Assembly: GCF_000967655.1 (NCBI RefSeq)
Contig: NZ_JXYA01000049.1
Coordinates: forward strand, 1 to 42,597
From: Pseudoalteromonas rubra
GTDB lineage: Bacteria; Pseudomonadota; Gammaproteobacteria; Enterobacterales; Alteromonadaceae
DNA: 42,597 nucleotides
Reading direction: 5' to 3'
Of this stretch, positions 13,946-22,563 are shown piece after piece (the first letter of the stretch is position 1; each line of letters starts with the position of its first letter). A program made the translations under genes and the position numbers. Below the pieces are notes generated by a model. That model was not told where the DNA came from, did no database searches, and worked only from the letters and a program-made list of their open reading frames with translations.

Positions 13946-14674
13946 ATGCAACTGACCAAAGGTATGGAGTATTTTGTCGCTGGCTTTTCACTGTTAAGCC
14001 AGAAAGGACTAAAACGCTTTGTGTTTATTCCACTGCTTATCAATGTGTTGCTATTTGGCGGCTCGTTATTTTTCCTGTATGACTGGCTGACACAGGGCTT
14101 TGCCTACCTGAATGGCTTACTGCCGGACTGGCTAAGCTGGCTGGAATGGCTGATGTGGCCCATTGCCATCTTAGTCATTTTATTCAGTTACAGCATGGTG
14201 TTTACGGTGATCACCAACTTTATTGCAGCGCCGTTTAATGGCTTGCTATCTGAAAAAGTCGAACTGCATCTGACCGGACAGCCAATTAACGACGATGGCT
14301 TTGCCGATTTGGTGAAAGATGTGCCCCGTATGCTGGGCCGCGAATGGAGCAAGCTGGTTTACTATCTGCCACGCGCCATTGGCTTTTTCATCCTGCTGTG
14401 GATGCTGCCTTTCATTGGCCAGATACTCTGGGTGTTGTTTTCGTGCTGGATGTATAACGTGCAATATAACGACTATCCCTTTGATAACCACAAAATCTCT
14501 TTTAAAGAGATGAAAGACACCTTAAAAGCACACCAGGGGCTGTCCTATGGCTTTGGGTTTGCGGTTATGGTGCTGACCAGCATTCCGATTGTTAACCTGA
14601 TTGTGATGCCAGCGGCAGTGTGTGGTGCAACCAAATTGTGGGTAGAGAATTATCGCACACAATTTCGCAGCTAA
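13946..14674 (+). CDS. cysZ: CysZ-family sulfate transporter
   Basis: Inner-membrane protein that admits sulfate for cysteine biosynthesis. The 242-residue protein matches CysZ in length and character. The N terminus (GMEYFVAGFSLLSQKGLKRFVFIPLLINVLLFG) leads into a long first helix, a second hydrophobic region lies at about 70-95, the conserved stretch FIAAPFNGLLSEKVE is at about 92-106, and two further hydrophobic blocks are at about 145-175 and 195-230. GAGG lies about 8 nt upstream of the ATG, and a TATAAT at 13908-13913 may be the -10. No other cysteine-pathway genes are adjacent. Confidence 0.9.
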   Translation: MQLTKGMEYFVAGFSLLSQKGLKRFVFIPLLINVLLFGGSLFFLYDWLTQGFAYLNGLLPDWLSWLEWLMWPIAILVILFSYSMVFTVITNFIAAPFNGLLSEKVELHLTGQPINDDGFADLVKDVPRMLGREWSKLVYYLPRAIGFFILLWMLPFIGQILWVLFSCWMYNVQYNDYPFDNHKISFKEMKDTLKAHQGLSYGFGFAVMVLTSIPIVNLIVMPAAVCGATKLWVENYRTQFRS

Positions 14675-14685
14675 CCGCTGATGCC

Positions 14686-14718
14686 AGCCTGCCGGGCTCA
14701 GGTGCTGCCCGCCAGGCT
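14686..14718. terminator. 11-bp hairpin between convergent cysZ and the REC-REC gene
   Basis: AGCCTG and CGGGC at 14686-14697 pair with GCCCG and CAGGCT at 14707-14718, with one C-C mismatch and a 9-nt loop. The stem overlaps the stop codon of the convergent gene. On the plus strand a TTTTT run follows only 8 nt later, so termination of cysZ is plausible but not textbook. Confidence 0.5.
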
Positions 14719-16246
14719 AACTGGCTTTTTCTCCTAACGGCAGACTGACCGTGACCTCGGTGCCGCGCTGCTCATCGGTATTAAAATCTATCTGTCCCTG
14801 CTGCGCTTCTGTGAGCAATTTGGCGGTGTAAGTACCAACACCAGCGCGGTCAGGCTTACCAAAAGTCACAAATTTCTCGAAAAAACGGGTTCTGACACCG
14901 TCCGGCACCGGATCGGGGTTTTGAATGATCACCGTCAGCTGTTGCTCCGCAGGCTGTGCACTGATGGTCACCAGGGGCTTGGTCTTAACCGCTTCCAGCG
15001 CATTGCTGATAAGGTTGTGGAATAAGGTGTAACACAAGGCCGGTTCACCAAAAAACAGTAAATCTTTAGAGACCACAGTGCGCAGCTGGATTTTTGAGGC
15101 TTCAACCAACGGGGCCAAATCTTCCAGCACGGCTTCAATGATTTTGTGTATCGGGTGGCTGATGGGATTTAGCTGATACTCATTCGCTTCGATTTTAGCC
15201 ATGGCCGACATGCTGTCCATGGCATGTTGAAGCCGCAAACAGCTGTGCTGAATAAAATTGAGATAACGCCGTGCCCGCTCCGGCTCTTTAATATGCCGTG
15301 CCAGCAGCGCCGTTGAACTGCGAATATCCGACACGGGTTTTGCCAGGTTAGTCTGCGTTAGGCTGTCAAATTCGTCGCGCAATCTGGCATTGTCGATCAT
15401 GGCATCAATCTGCGCACGCATCAGGCGGTTCGATTCAATGTTGCGACAATGCGCACGTACCCTCGATTTAACCACCGACGGGTTAGCGGGCTTTGTTATA
15501 TAGTCGACCGCCCCAAGTTCCAGCCCTCGCACTACGTGCTCCGTTTGCTCCAGCGCGGTTAAAAAAATCACCGTAATATGCTGGGTGTGGGGGTCATCTT
15601 TTAGACGCCGGCAGACTTCCAGCCCGTCCATGCCTGGCATCATGATATCCAGCAGGACCAGATCGGGTTGCGGCTCTGCGGCGCAGATCTGCAATGCCTT
15701 GGCACCGCTTAGCGCCGCTTTCACCTTATATTCCTTGCGCAGCACATCACCGATGATCTTGATGTTGTCTGCCACATCATCGACCACCAGCACCTGAATA
15801 GGCTGCTCCACCACCGCTTCTTCTTCAGCCACTTCGCCGTGATATGGCCTGACCGGTTTGTTGAGCGCACGGCGCAGTCGCTCCAGCATAATTTTGCTGG
15901 AAAACGGCTTAACCACATATTCAGACACACCACATTTAATGGCCTGCAGGACCTGAGATTGTTGTATCGACGTAGCGGTCATCACAAACGGGATAGCCGC
16001 CGTGCGCGGATTCTTTCGCACTTCTTTTAACAAGTCGATCCCCGCCAGCTTGGGCAGCATCCAGTCGGCAATTATGAGGTGGATATCCTGATATTGCAGC
16101 TTGTCGAGGGCGTCGGCACCATTGGGGCTTTGCAACACATTAACTCGTCCAAGTCCGGTGACGATATTGGCCACCATGGAGCGTATGGTCTCGTGCGGTT
16201 CAACAACCAGGATAGTCATAGTGGTTACTGCACTGCCATTGTCCAT
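14717..16246 (-). CDS. dual-receiver protein with a degenerate histidine-kinase module
   Basis: A 509-residue cytoplasmic signalling protein. Receiver 1 (residues about 11-125) has phosphoacceptor D61 in IIADWMLP and K113 in VVKPF. Receiver 2 (about 151-268) has the acidic pair in VVDDVAD, D200 in VLLDIMMPGMDG and K252 in ITKPA. A dimerisation-like helical region follows (about 290-360), but the usual H-box reads TNLAKPVSDIR, with Thr299 where His is expected. The ATPase-like domain has an N-box (LFHNLISNALEAV), while the following DxGxG-type motif reads QNPDPVPDG and the glycine-rich lid GVGTYTAKLL. It probably receives phosphate but may not autophosphorylate on His. AGGAG lies about 8 nt before the ATG. 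It diverges from the hybrid kinase gene with 155 bp between them. Confidence 0.88.
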   Translation of the reverse strand: MDNGSAVTTMTILVVEPHETIRSMVANIVTGLGRVNVLQSPNGADALDKLQYQDIHLIIADWMLPKLAGIDLLKEVRKNPRTAAIPFVMTATSIQQSQVLQAIKCGVSEYVVKPFSSKIMLERLRRALNKPVRPYHGEVAEEEAVVEQPIQVLVVDDVADNIKIIGDVLRKEYKVKAALSGAKALQICAAEPQPDLVLLDIMMPGMDGLEVCRRLKDDPHTQHITVIFLTALEQTEHVVRGLELGAVDYITKPANPSVVKSRVRAHCRNIESNRLMRAQIDAMIDNARLRDEFDSLTQTNLAKPVSDIRSSTALLARHIKEPERARRYLNFIQHSCLRLQHAMDSMSAMAKIEANEYQLNPISHPIHKIIEAVLEDLAPLVEASKIQLRTVVSKDLLFFGEPALCYTLFHNLISNALEAVKTKPLVTISAQPAEQQLTVIIQNPDPVPDGVRTRFFEKFVTFGKPDRAGVGTYTAKLLTEAQQGQIDFNTDEQRGTEVTVSLPLGEKAS

Positions 16247-16401
16247 TCTTCTCTCCTAAAGCCAGCCGTCCCAAAATCGGGCCTGGCACAGTTAAGGGGT
16301 TACAGCGCCGGAAAATTTATTTGCTGTTATTGTGCACAGGTTTCTAATATCTGTCTAACCTTTGTACAACGAATCAATAAACCCGCCAACAGGCCAACGT
16401 T

Positions 16402-19400
16402 ATGCCAGTCATTTCTGTCTTATGCACAACCCGACCACGGCGCCGGGGCTTAGCACTCACTGTTAGTTTAGCGGTGATATGGCTGTTATGTGCTGTATTG
16501 ACACAAAAAGTGCTGGCCACCACGCTCAAAATTGAAAATATCGCCACCTATAACGGCCTGAATACCCCGCAGATCTATGCCGTCAGCAAAGATCAGCAGG
16601 GCTTTATGTGGTTTGGCAGTGCCGATGGCATAAAACGCTACGATGGCTATCAGTTTAGTAATTTCAGACACGTTCCGGGCGATCCCAGCTCGCTGTCTGC
16701 CGACAGTGTCAGTGTGTTGCTGTTCGACACTCGTGGCCGGTTGTGGGCCGGTACCTGGGGCGGTGGCCTGAATCTGTTTTTGGGCGCTCAGCAAGGGTTT
16801 CAGCATTTTCGTCATGACCCGGCAAATGCGCAGTCGCTGGGGGCGGACAAAGTGCAGGCGCTATTCGAAAGCCAGGATGGCAGCCTGTGGGTTGGCACCA
16901 ATGGTGGCGGGCTCAATCGTCTCAAAGCCGATGGTCGCGGATTCGAGCGTTTTACCCACGAGCCGAATAACCCCACCAGCCTGGGCAACAACCGGGTATG
17001 GAGTATTGCCGAAGATCAAGCCGGTAATATCTGGTGCGCCACCTCGGATGGGCTCTACCGGCTTGACCGCCAAAGTGGCCAGTTCAGTGCATTTAAGGTT
17101 GCGCCACAGTCACTCGACCACCCGGAAGTCCGGCAGGTCTCCGTTGCCGCCGATGGCCGACTCTGGGTGGCCACCCGTACCAGCTTTGGCCGCTTTGATC
17201 CGGATACTCAGCGCTTTCATACCTATCAGCTCAATGAACAGAGCCTGCCCAGTGTATCCAGCCTGCTGCACCATCAGGGCGATATTCTGCTGTCGACCTT
17301 TGCCGGTATCTACCGCTTCTCTCCTCTACAGGAGAAATTTATTCCCACGGCACAGGACGGTAAGCTGGCATTACTGCAAAACCGCGATGTTCGCCAGGTT
17401 TTAATTGATCAGACCGGGCTGATGTGGGCGGCGACGCGCTACTCCGGAGTCATTAAAGTATTCCCCCACCCGCCTGCTTTTAAAGCCTGGCACCACTTTT
17501 TAGAAGATCAGCAGCTCTCCGGGTTATTTAATCAGGTGCTGAGTATGGCAAAGGCCATTGAAGGGGGGGTGTGGCTTGGCACCGGTCGGGGCCTGGTGCA
17601 TTTTGATGGACACGGGCAATTTATTCCATTTGCCTCGCCCGAGGAGCTAACCGGTGACTACCGGCTCAGAGTGCATCACCTAAATCGGGATGCCGATGGC
17701 CAGCTCTATGCAGGAACTAATTTTGGGCTGTTTAAGGTTGATGAGCTAAACCGCACTTTAACGCCCTTTATGCCTGAAGGCGTGCGGGACGGCTCCCCCG
17801 TTGATTATGTCAATTTTGATGCACAGGGATGGGTGTGGCTGATCGTTGCCGGTGAGCGCAGGGTCACACGCTGGCACCCGCCTAGCGGTGAAGTTCAGCA
17901 CTTCGTGCCCAATACCGATCCGACTTTTATACTGATCGACAGTGATTCGCAAGTCTGGATAGGCAGCGACGGGGACGGTCTGTTTCGTCTTAGCCCGGAT
18001 TTAACCCAAACACAGCACTATCTGCCCGACAATACCGCCACCAGCCTGGATGGCCGTCATATTAATCAAGGTATTCAGAGCGGCCGCTACCTGTGGTTTG
18101 CCAGCAATAATGGCGTGACCCGCTATGCACTGGATGAAAAACGGTTTGTGCGGTTCAGTAACACCACCTCACAAGCCAATTTTGCCGTTAAATCCATCGT
18201 TGCCGACGAGCTGGGATTATTGTGGCTGGCCACCTCGGGTGGAGTGTTTCAGCTCGACCCGCTCAGTGGTATTTTTCATCAGTTTACCACCCACGACGGA
18301 CTGGGGAATAACCACTTTCTGGCACGCTCTTTTGTGACCTATGACGAACAAATTTTATTTGGCAGCATAGATGGCATCACCGGGTTTAATCCGCTGACGG
18401 TCTACGTCAATATCTCTGCGCCGCCTTTGGTTTTCACCTATGCTGAGCGCGATGGGGTACGCATCGATAAGCTTGATAACGGCATTGAGTTTACCCACAG
18501 AGACAGAAACCTGGCGGTCTATTTTGCCGCCCTGGATTATCATGCCACGGAAGATAACCGCTATCGTTACAAGTTGCTGGGGCACGATGCCGACTGGAGT
18601 GCAATCACAGATACACCTCGCGCCAGTTACCGCTCATTGCCACCGGGCGAGTATGTACTGCAAGTGCTGGGCAGCAATAACCATGGTGTGTGGAATGATA
18701 CACCAATTGGCTTACCTATCATTTCACTGCCCGCCTGGTATGAAACCCTGTGGTTTAAAATTTTATTACCCGCGGTCCTTATTATTGCGATTGTTACCAT
18801 AGTACATATCAGAGAGCGCAGGCTGCGTCTGGCCAGCTTAAAGCTGGAACAAAAAGTGGCGCAGCGTACTCAGGAGCTGGTGGTACTGGGCGAAGTGGGT
18901 AAAGAAGTAGCTGCCACCTATGACATGAAGGTCATTTGTGAAACCATTTATCAGCACCTTAAGCAAACTCTGCCCTGCGAGTTTTGTGCGGTGGGCATTT
19001 ATCATCGTGAGCAACAGTACATAGACTACATCTACGCCGTGCAAGATGACGAGCCGTTTTCAGCGCTGATCAGCAAACTGAGCACCAGCCGGGGTGCCGA
19101 TGTGTACTGTGTCAAAGAAGCCACCCCCGTGTATGCCGCCAGCCCACAGGACTGGCAGAAACTGGCATTAGCGGCCGCCGATAACCTGCACGGCACGGCC
19201 ACGCAAAGTGTGTTTTGTGCCCCGCTGGTGGTCGACGGCGAAGTGCTCGGTGTGTTTACCCTACAATTTAACCATGAGCACGCGCTGACCCGGGCTCAGC
19301 GTGCAATCTTACGGGTTGTCGCCAATCACCTGGCGGTGGCTTTGGCCAATACCTTGTCTTATGGTGAACTCAAAGAGGCGGAGCAACGGCTGGAGCTGGC

Positions 19401-21966
19401 CATGTCGGGGGCCAATGCCGGTACCTGGGAGTGGGATATCAGCAGTGGCCAGCTGATCACCAACGATGTGTGGTCAGAAATGCTGGGCTATCAGTGCGAC
19501 GAGCTGGAACAAAGATACGGCCCAAGCATTAGCCGCTGGCATCAGCTCATTCATCCGGAAGACCTGAGTGCAACCGAAGATGCCTTACTGGCCCATGCGC
19601 GCGGTGACAGCGATACCTTTCGCCATGAAATGCGTATGAAGTGTGCCGATGGCAGCTGGAAATGGATCCTCAGTATTGGCCGCAGCGTGGTCGCTAAACA
19701 TGGTCCGGGAGGCAAGGAAGTGTTTGGTATTCATATGGATATCAGCGATGCCAAAGCCCTTCAAGTGGCGCTGCAAAAAGCCAAAGATAAAGCCGAAAGT
19801 GCCACCCAGGCCAAGTCCGACTTTTTATCCAATATGTCCCATGAAATTCGCACCCCCATGAATGCCATCATAGGCATGAGCTACCTGGCCCTGCAAACCG
19901 CCCTGAACCGTCAGCAGCGCAATTATGTCGAGAAAATCAATCGCAGTGCCGAGTCGCTCCTTGGGATCATTAACGACATTCTCGACTTTTCTAAAATTGA
20001 GGCGGGCCGGCTCGATATTGAAGCCATTGAGTTTGACCTGGAAGAAACCCTGACCCAGAGCATTGACCTGCTCGCCATTAAAGCTCGGGAAAAAGACATA
20101 GAGCTGTGTGTGATGCTTGACCCGGGGATCCCACCGCGCCTGACAGGCGATCCGCTGCGGATCTCACAGGTGCTGCTAAACCTGGGCAGTAATGCGATTA
20201 AGTTTACCGACCAGGGCGGCGATGTGATCATTGATGTGTCGCCGCAGGCGGGCGACAAAGAGACGCTGACACTGGCGTTTGCGGTCATAGACACCGGCAT
20301 CGGCATGACCGATGAACAACAGCAGAAACTCTTTAAATCTTTTAGCCAGGCAGATACCTCAACAACCCGCAAGTACGGCGGTACCGGGCTGGGGCTGGCG
20401 ATTTGCAAAAAACTGGTGGAGCTGATGGGTGGCCAGATCAGCTGCCAGAGTATTGCCGGTGAAGGCAGTACCTTTGCCTTTGATATCGTTGTGAAATTGT
20501 GTGACAACAGCGATACCCGTTTACCTGAACTATCCATGCAACATGCGGTGATCCTCGATGACAACCAGTATGCCGCAAGCACGCTCAAACGCTACCTGCA
20601 TGTTTTTGGAGTCAGCGCCGAGGTCATCGGCCGGGACGCCTTCGACCCGGATGCGCCAGCCATCAAAAGTGCCCAGTGTATTCTGGCAGACAGTCGCTGC
20701 CTGGCTATCTTACCCGACTCACTGCGTGCAACGCTGCCCGTCGTCCTGCTAAACCATAGCGGCGACAGCGCAGAAGCCGATGTCAGCTATACCCTTAGTA
20801 AACCGGTTTTCCCCAAGCCACTTGCTGCCTGCCTGCTCAGCCTGTTTGGCGACCCAAATATCGGAGAACACCGCGAGACGAATACCGAGGAGCCATCTCA
20901 CGCGGTCGCCGGTGCGCATTTACTGCTGGTTGAAGACAATGACCTGAACCAGGAGCTGGCCATGGCCTTACTGGAGAAAAACGGCATTCGGGTCGATGTA
21001 GCCGAACAGGGTCAGCAGGCACTGGAGATGCTGCAACAGCGCCACTATGATGGCGTACTGATGGACTGCCAGATGCCGGTGATGGACGGTTACAGCGCTA
21101 CCGAAGCTATCCGCCAGCAACCCAAATGGCAGGACCTGCCGGTCATCGCCATGACCGCCAGTGTGATGCTGGATAATCGTCAAAAAGCGCTGGAATGCGG
21201 CATGAATGACATTATCGAAAAACCCCTGAACCCGCGCAAAATGTTTGCTACGCTCGCCCGCTGGATTGTCCCGGCACAGCCAGCGAATAGTTCCACCACC
21301 AGCGAACAGCCATTGCCAGCATCAACGGATGCATCGGAGAACTTAGCTGCGATAGCCGGGCTGGATACCCAGGCGGGGCTCGCCATCAGCGAAGGCGACA
21401 CAGCCCTGTACAAAAAACTGTTGGGGCGATTTTGTGAGAAACAGGCACAATTTGAACAGGCCTTTGCCGAGGCCCAGACACATACCGACACAGATCCACA
21501 GGGTCCAATGCGGTGCGCCCATACACTCAAAGGCAGCGCCGGTAATATCGGGGCTGTTTTGGTGGCCCAACTGGCTGGTGAATTAGAAACAGCCTGTGCC
21601 AACAATGCACCGATACAGGCCATAATGGACGAGTTGCTAACCAGCCTGAATGCGCTGATTGATGCAATTTCGCAGGCACTGAATGAGCAGCAAATCATTG
21701 AACATAGCGACGAAACAAGTCACTCAGCAAGCGCACATAAGGACATTGATATAACGGCCTTACTTGCACAGCTCAAAGTCCTGATCAGTGATTCAGATAT
21801 GGATGCCAGTGACCAGGCTGATACATTACTGGAGGCGCTAAGCGGCACACCCCAGCAGCCACTCGCTGAGCAGCTGTTTACCCAGATTGAAGATTTTGAT
21901 TTTGATGGCGCAGGTGAGACTTTGACGACACTTGAGCAACAGCTGGCATCCTCACTGGAGGCCTGA
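16402..21966 (+). CDS. hybrid sensor histidine kinase with periplasmic two-component propeller
   Basis: A 1,854-residue membrane sensor. Domains in order: signal segment (about 15-39); a beta-propeller of ligand-binding repeats (about 40-665, repeated LWVGT/LWAGT motifs); Y_Y_Y domain (about 668-780); one membrane helix (about 783-804); GAF (about 828-990); PAS/PAC (about 993-1120); HisKA with H1147 in FLSNMSHEIRTPM; ATPase with N-box LLNLGSNAIKFT and DTGIGMT; a compact receiver (about 1380-1485); a full receiver with D1555 in VLMDCQMPVMDG; HPt with H1707 in AHTLKGSAGN; and an acidic C-terminal tail. This predicts a His-Asp-His phosphorelay started by a periplasmic ligand. Propeller sensors of this type often sense glycans in Bacteroidetes, but the ligand here is unknown. 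No DNA-binding output is fused. Its last 15 bp overlap the convergent kinase-like gene. Confidence 0.93.
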   Translation: MPVISVLCTTRPRRRGLALTVSLAVIWLLCAVLTQKVLATTLKIENIATYNGLNTPQIYAVSKDQQGFMWFGSADGIKRYDGYQFSNFRHVPGDPSSLSADSVSVLLFDTRGRLWAGTWGGGLNLFLGAQQGFQHFRHDPANAQSLGADKVQALFESQDGSLWVGTNGGGLNRLKADGRGFERFTHEPNNPTSLGNNRVWSIAEDQAGNIWCATSDGLYRLDRQSGQFSAFKVAPQSLDHPEVRQVSVAADGRLWVATRTSFGRFDPDTQRFHTYQLNEQSLPSVSSLLHHQGDILLSTFAGIYRFSPLQEKFIPTAQDGKLALLQNRDVRQVLIDQTGLMWAATRYSGVIKVFPHPPAFKAWHHFLEDQQLSGLFNQVLSMAKAIEGGVWLGTGRGLVHFDGHGQFIPFASPEELTGDYRLRVHHLNRDADGQLYAGTNFGLFKVDELNRTLTPFMPEGVRDGSPVDYVNFDAQGWVWLIVAGERRVTRWHPPSGEVQHFVPNTDPTFILIDSDSQVWIGSDGDGLFRLSPDLTQTQHYLPDNTATSLDGRHINQGIQSGRYLWFASNNGVTRYALDEKRFVRFSNTTSQANFAVKSIVADELGLLWLATSGGVFQLDPLSGIFHQFTTHDGLGNNHFLARSFVTYDEQILFGSIDGITGFNPLTVYVNISAPPLVFTYAERDGVRIDKLDNGIEFTHRDRNLAVYFAALDYHATEDNRYRYKLLGHDADWSAITDTPRASYRSLPPGEYVLQVLGSNNHGVWNDTPIGLPIISLPAWYETLWFKILLPAVLIIAIVTIVHIRERRLRLASLKLEQKVAQRTQELVVLGEVGKEVAATYDMKVICETIYQHLKQTLPCEFCAVGIYHREQQYIDYIYAVQDDEPFSALISKLSTSRGADVYCVKEATPVYAASPQDWQKLALAAADNLHGTATQSVFCAPLVVDGEVLGVFTLQFNHEHALTRAQRAILRVVANHLAVALANTLSYGELKEAEQRLELAMSGANAGTWEWDISSGQLITNDVWSEMLGYQCDELEQRYGPSISRWHQLIHPEDLSATEDALLAHARGDSDTFRHEMRMKCADGSWKWILSIGRSVVAKHGPGGKEVFGIHMDISDAKALQVALQKAKDKAESATQAKSDFLSNMSHEIRTPMNAIIGMSYLALQTALNRQQRNYVEKINRSAESLLGIINDILDFSKIEAGRLDIEAIEFDLEETLTQSIDLLAIKAREKDIELCVMLDPGIPPRLTGDPLRISQVLLNLGSNAIKFTDQGGDVIIDVSPQAGDKETLTLAFAVIDTGIGMTDEQQQKLFKSFSQADTSTTRKYGGTGLGLAICKKLVELMGGQISCQSIAGEGSTFAFDIVVKLCDNSDTRLPELSMQHAVILDDNQYAASTLKRYLHVFGVSAEVIGRDAFDPDAPAIKSAQCILADSRCLAILPDSLRATLPVVLLNHSGDSAEADVSYTLSKPVFPKPLAACLLSLFGDPNIGEHRETNTEEPSHAVAGAHLLLVEDNDLNQELAMALLEKNGIRVDVAEQGQQALEMLQQRHYDGVLMDCQMPVMDGYSATEAIRQQPKWQDLPVIAMTASVMLDNRQKALECGMNDIIEKPLNPRKMFATLARWIVPAQPANSSTTSEQPLPASTDASENLAAIAGLDTQAGLAISEGDTALYKKLLGRFCEKQAQFEQAFAEAQTHTDTDPQGPMRCAHTLKGSAGNIGAVLVAQLAGELETACANNAPIQAIMDELLTSLNALIDAISQALNEQQIIEHSDETSHSASAHKDIDITALLAQLKVLISDSDMDASDQADTLLEALSGTPQQPLAEQLFTQIEDFDFDGAGETLTTLEQQLASSLEA

Positions 21967-22464
21967 GCCGCTGACGTCCGTTACTTGTACTAAAGTCAGG
22001 TTTTCACTTTCCTCAGGTGGCTCAAAATACTGGCTCACCTGATAAAACACCACTTCATTATCAAAGTGTGCCCGCGCAGGCTGTTCAACACGACGCTTTG
22101 CCAGCTGGGAAAGGCATTGCTCATCACTGACATCCAAATAATAGAGCTGATGCGTAGCTCGTACCGCTTCGCTCAGCTCCACAAACCAGGCACGCTGTCG
22201 ACAAGTGTTGGCCGGAAAATCCATCACCACATTCAGCCCCTGCCGCAACAGACTTTGCACATGCGCTTTAATAAAAGGTTTGATTAACCGGGACTTCTCG
22301 ATGTAATCATCAAAAGTTTGGATTTGGCCCGGGTAATGCGCCGCCAGCCAGTCATCCTCAGACAACATCACCGCCTGATGCTCCTGAGCCAGCTTGCGCG
22401 ACAGGGTGGATTTACCCGCGCCCATCTTGCCGCATAAATAATAGAGTGTGCCGTGTTGCGCCAC
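21952..22464 (-). CDS. P-loop kinase-like ATP-binding protein (AAA_33 type)
   Basis: A 170-residue protein with an N-terminal Walker A, GKMGAGKST (about residues 12-20), followed by a Ser-Glu-Asp-Asp segment (MLSEDDWLA) like the substrate-binding start of small-molecule kinases. A Walker B-like strand (NVVMDFPAN) and a basic LID segment (LAKRRVEQPARAHFDN) complete the fold. This pattern is seen in AAA_33 or zeta/chloramphenicol-phosphotransferase-like kinases that phosphorylate a small molecule. The substrate cannot be deduced and no antitoxin partner is next to it. The 3' end overlaps the hybrid kinase gene by 15 bp. Confidence 0.8.
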   Translation of the reverse strand: MAQHGTLYYLCGKMGAGKSTLSRKLAQEHQAVMLSEDDWLAAHYPGQIQTFDDYIEKSRLIKPFIKAHVQSLLRQGLNVVMDFPANTCRQRAWFVELSEAVRATHQLYYLDVSDEQCLSQLAKRRVEQPARAHFDNEVVFYQVSQYFEPPEESENLTLVQVTDVSGSGLQ

Positions 22465-22563
22465 TGTGCCGTCCCTGTAGTAATGTCATCGAAAGGTCAG
22501 TTTTAACACATTACACACCTGGGTCAATTACTGTGGCATCAAACCGCAACACGCTCGTTTTGA

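Noticed and set aside
19923..20588. 221-residue minus-strand frame opposite the hybrid kinase
   Set aside because: Lies against the HisKA/ATPase coding region; Ser-rich antisense composition, no ribosome site.
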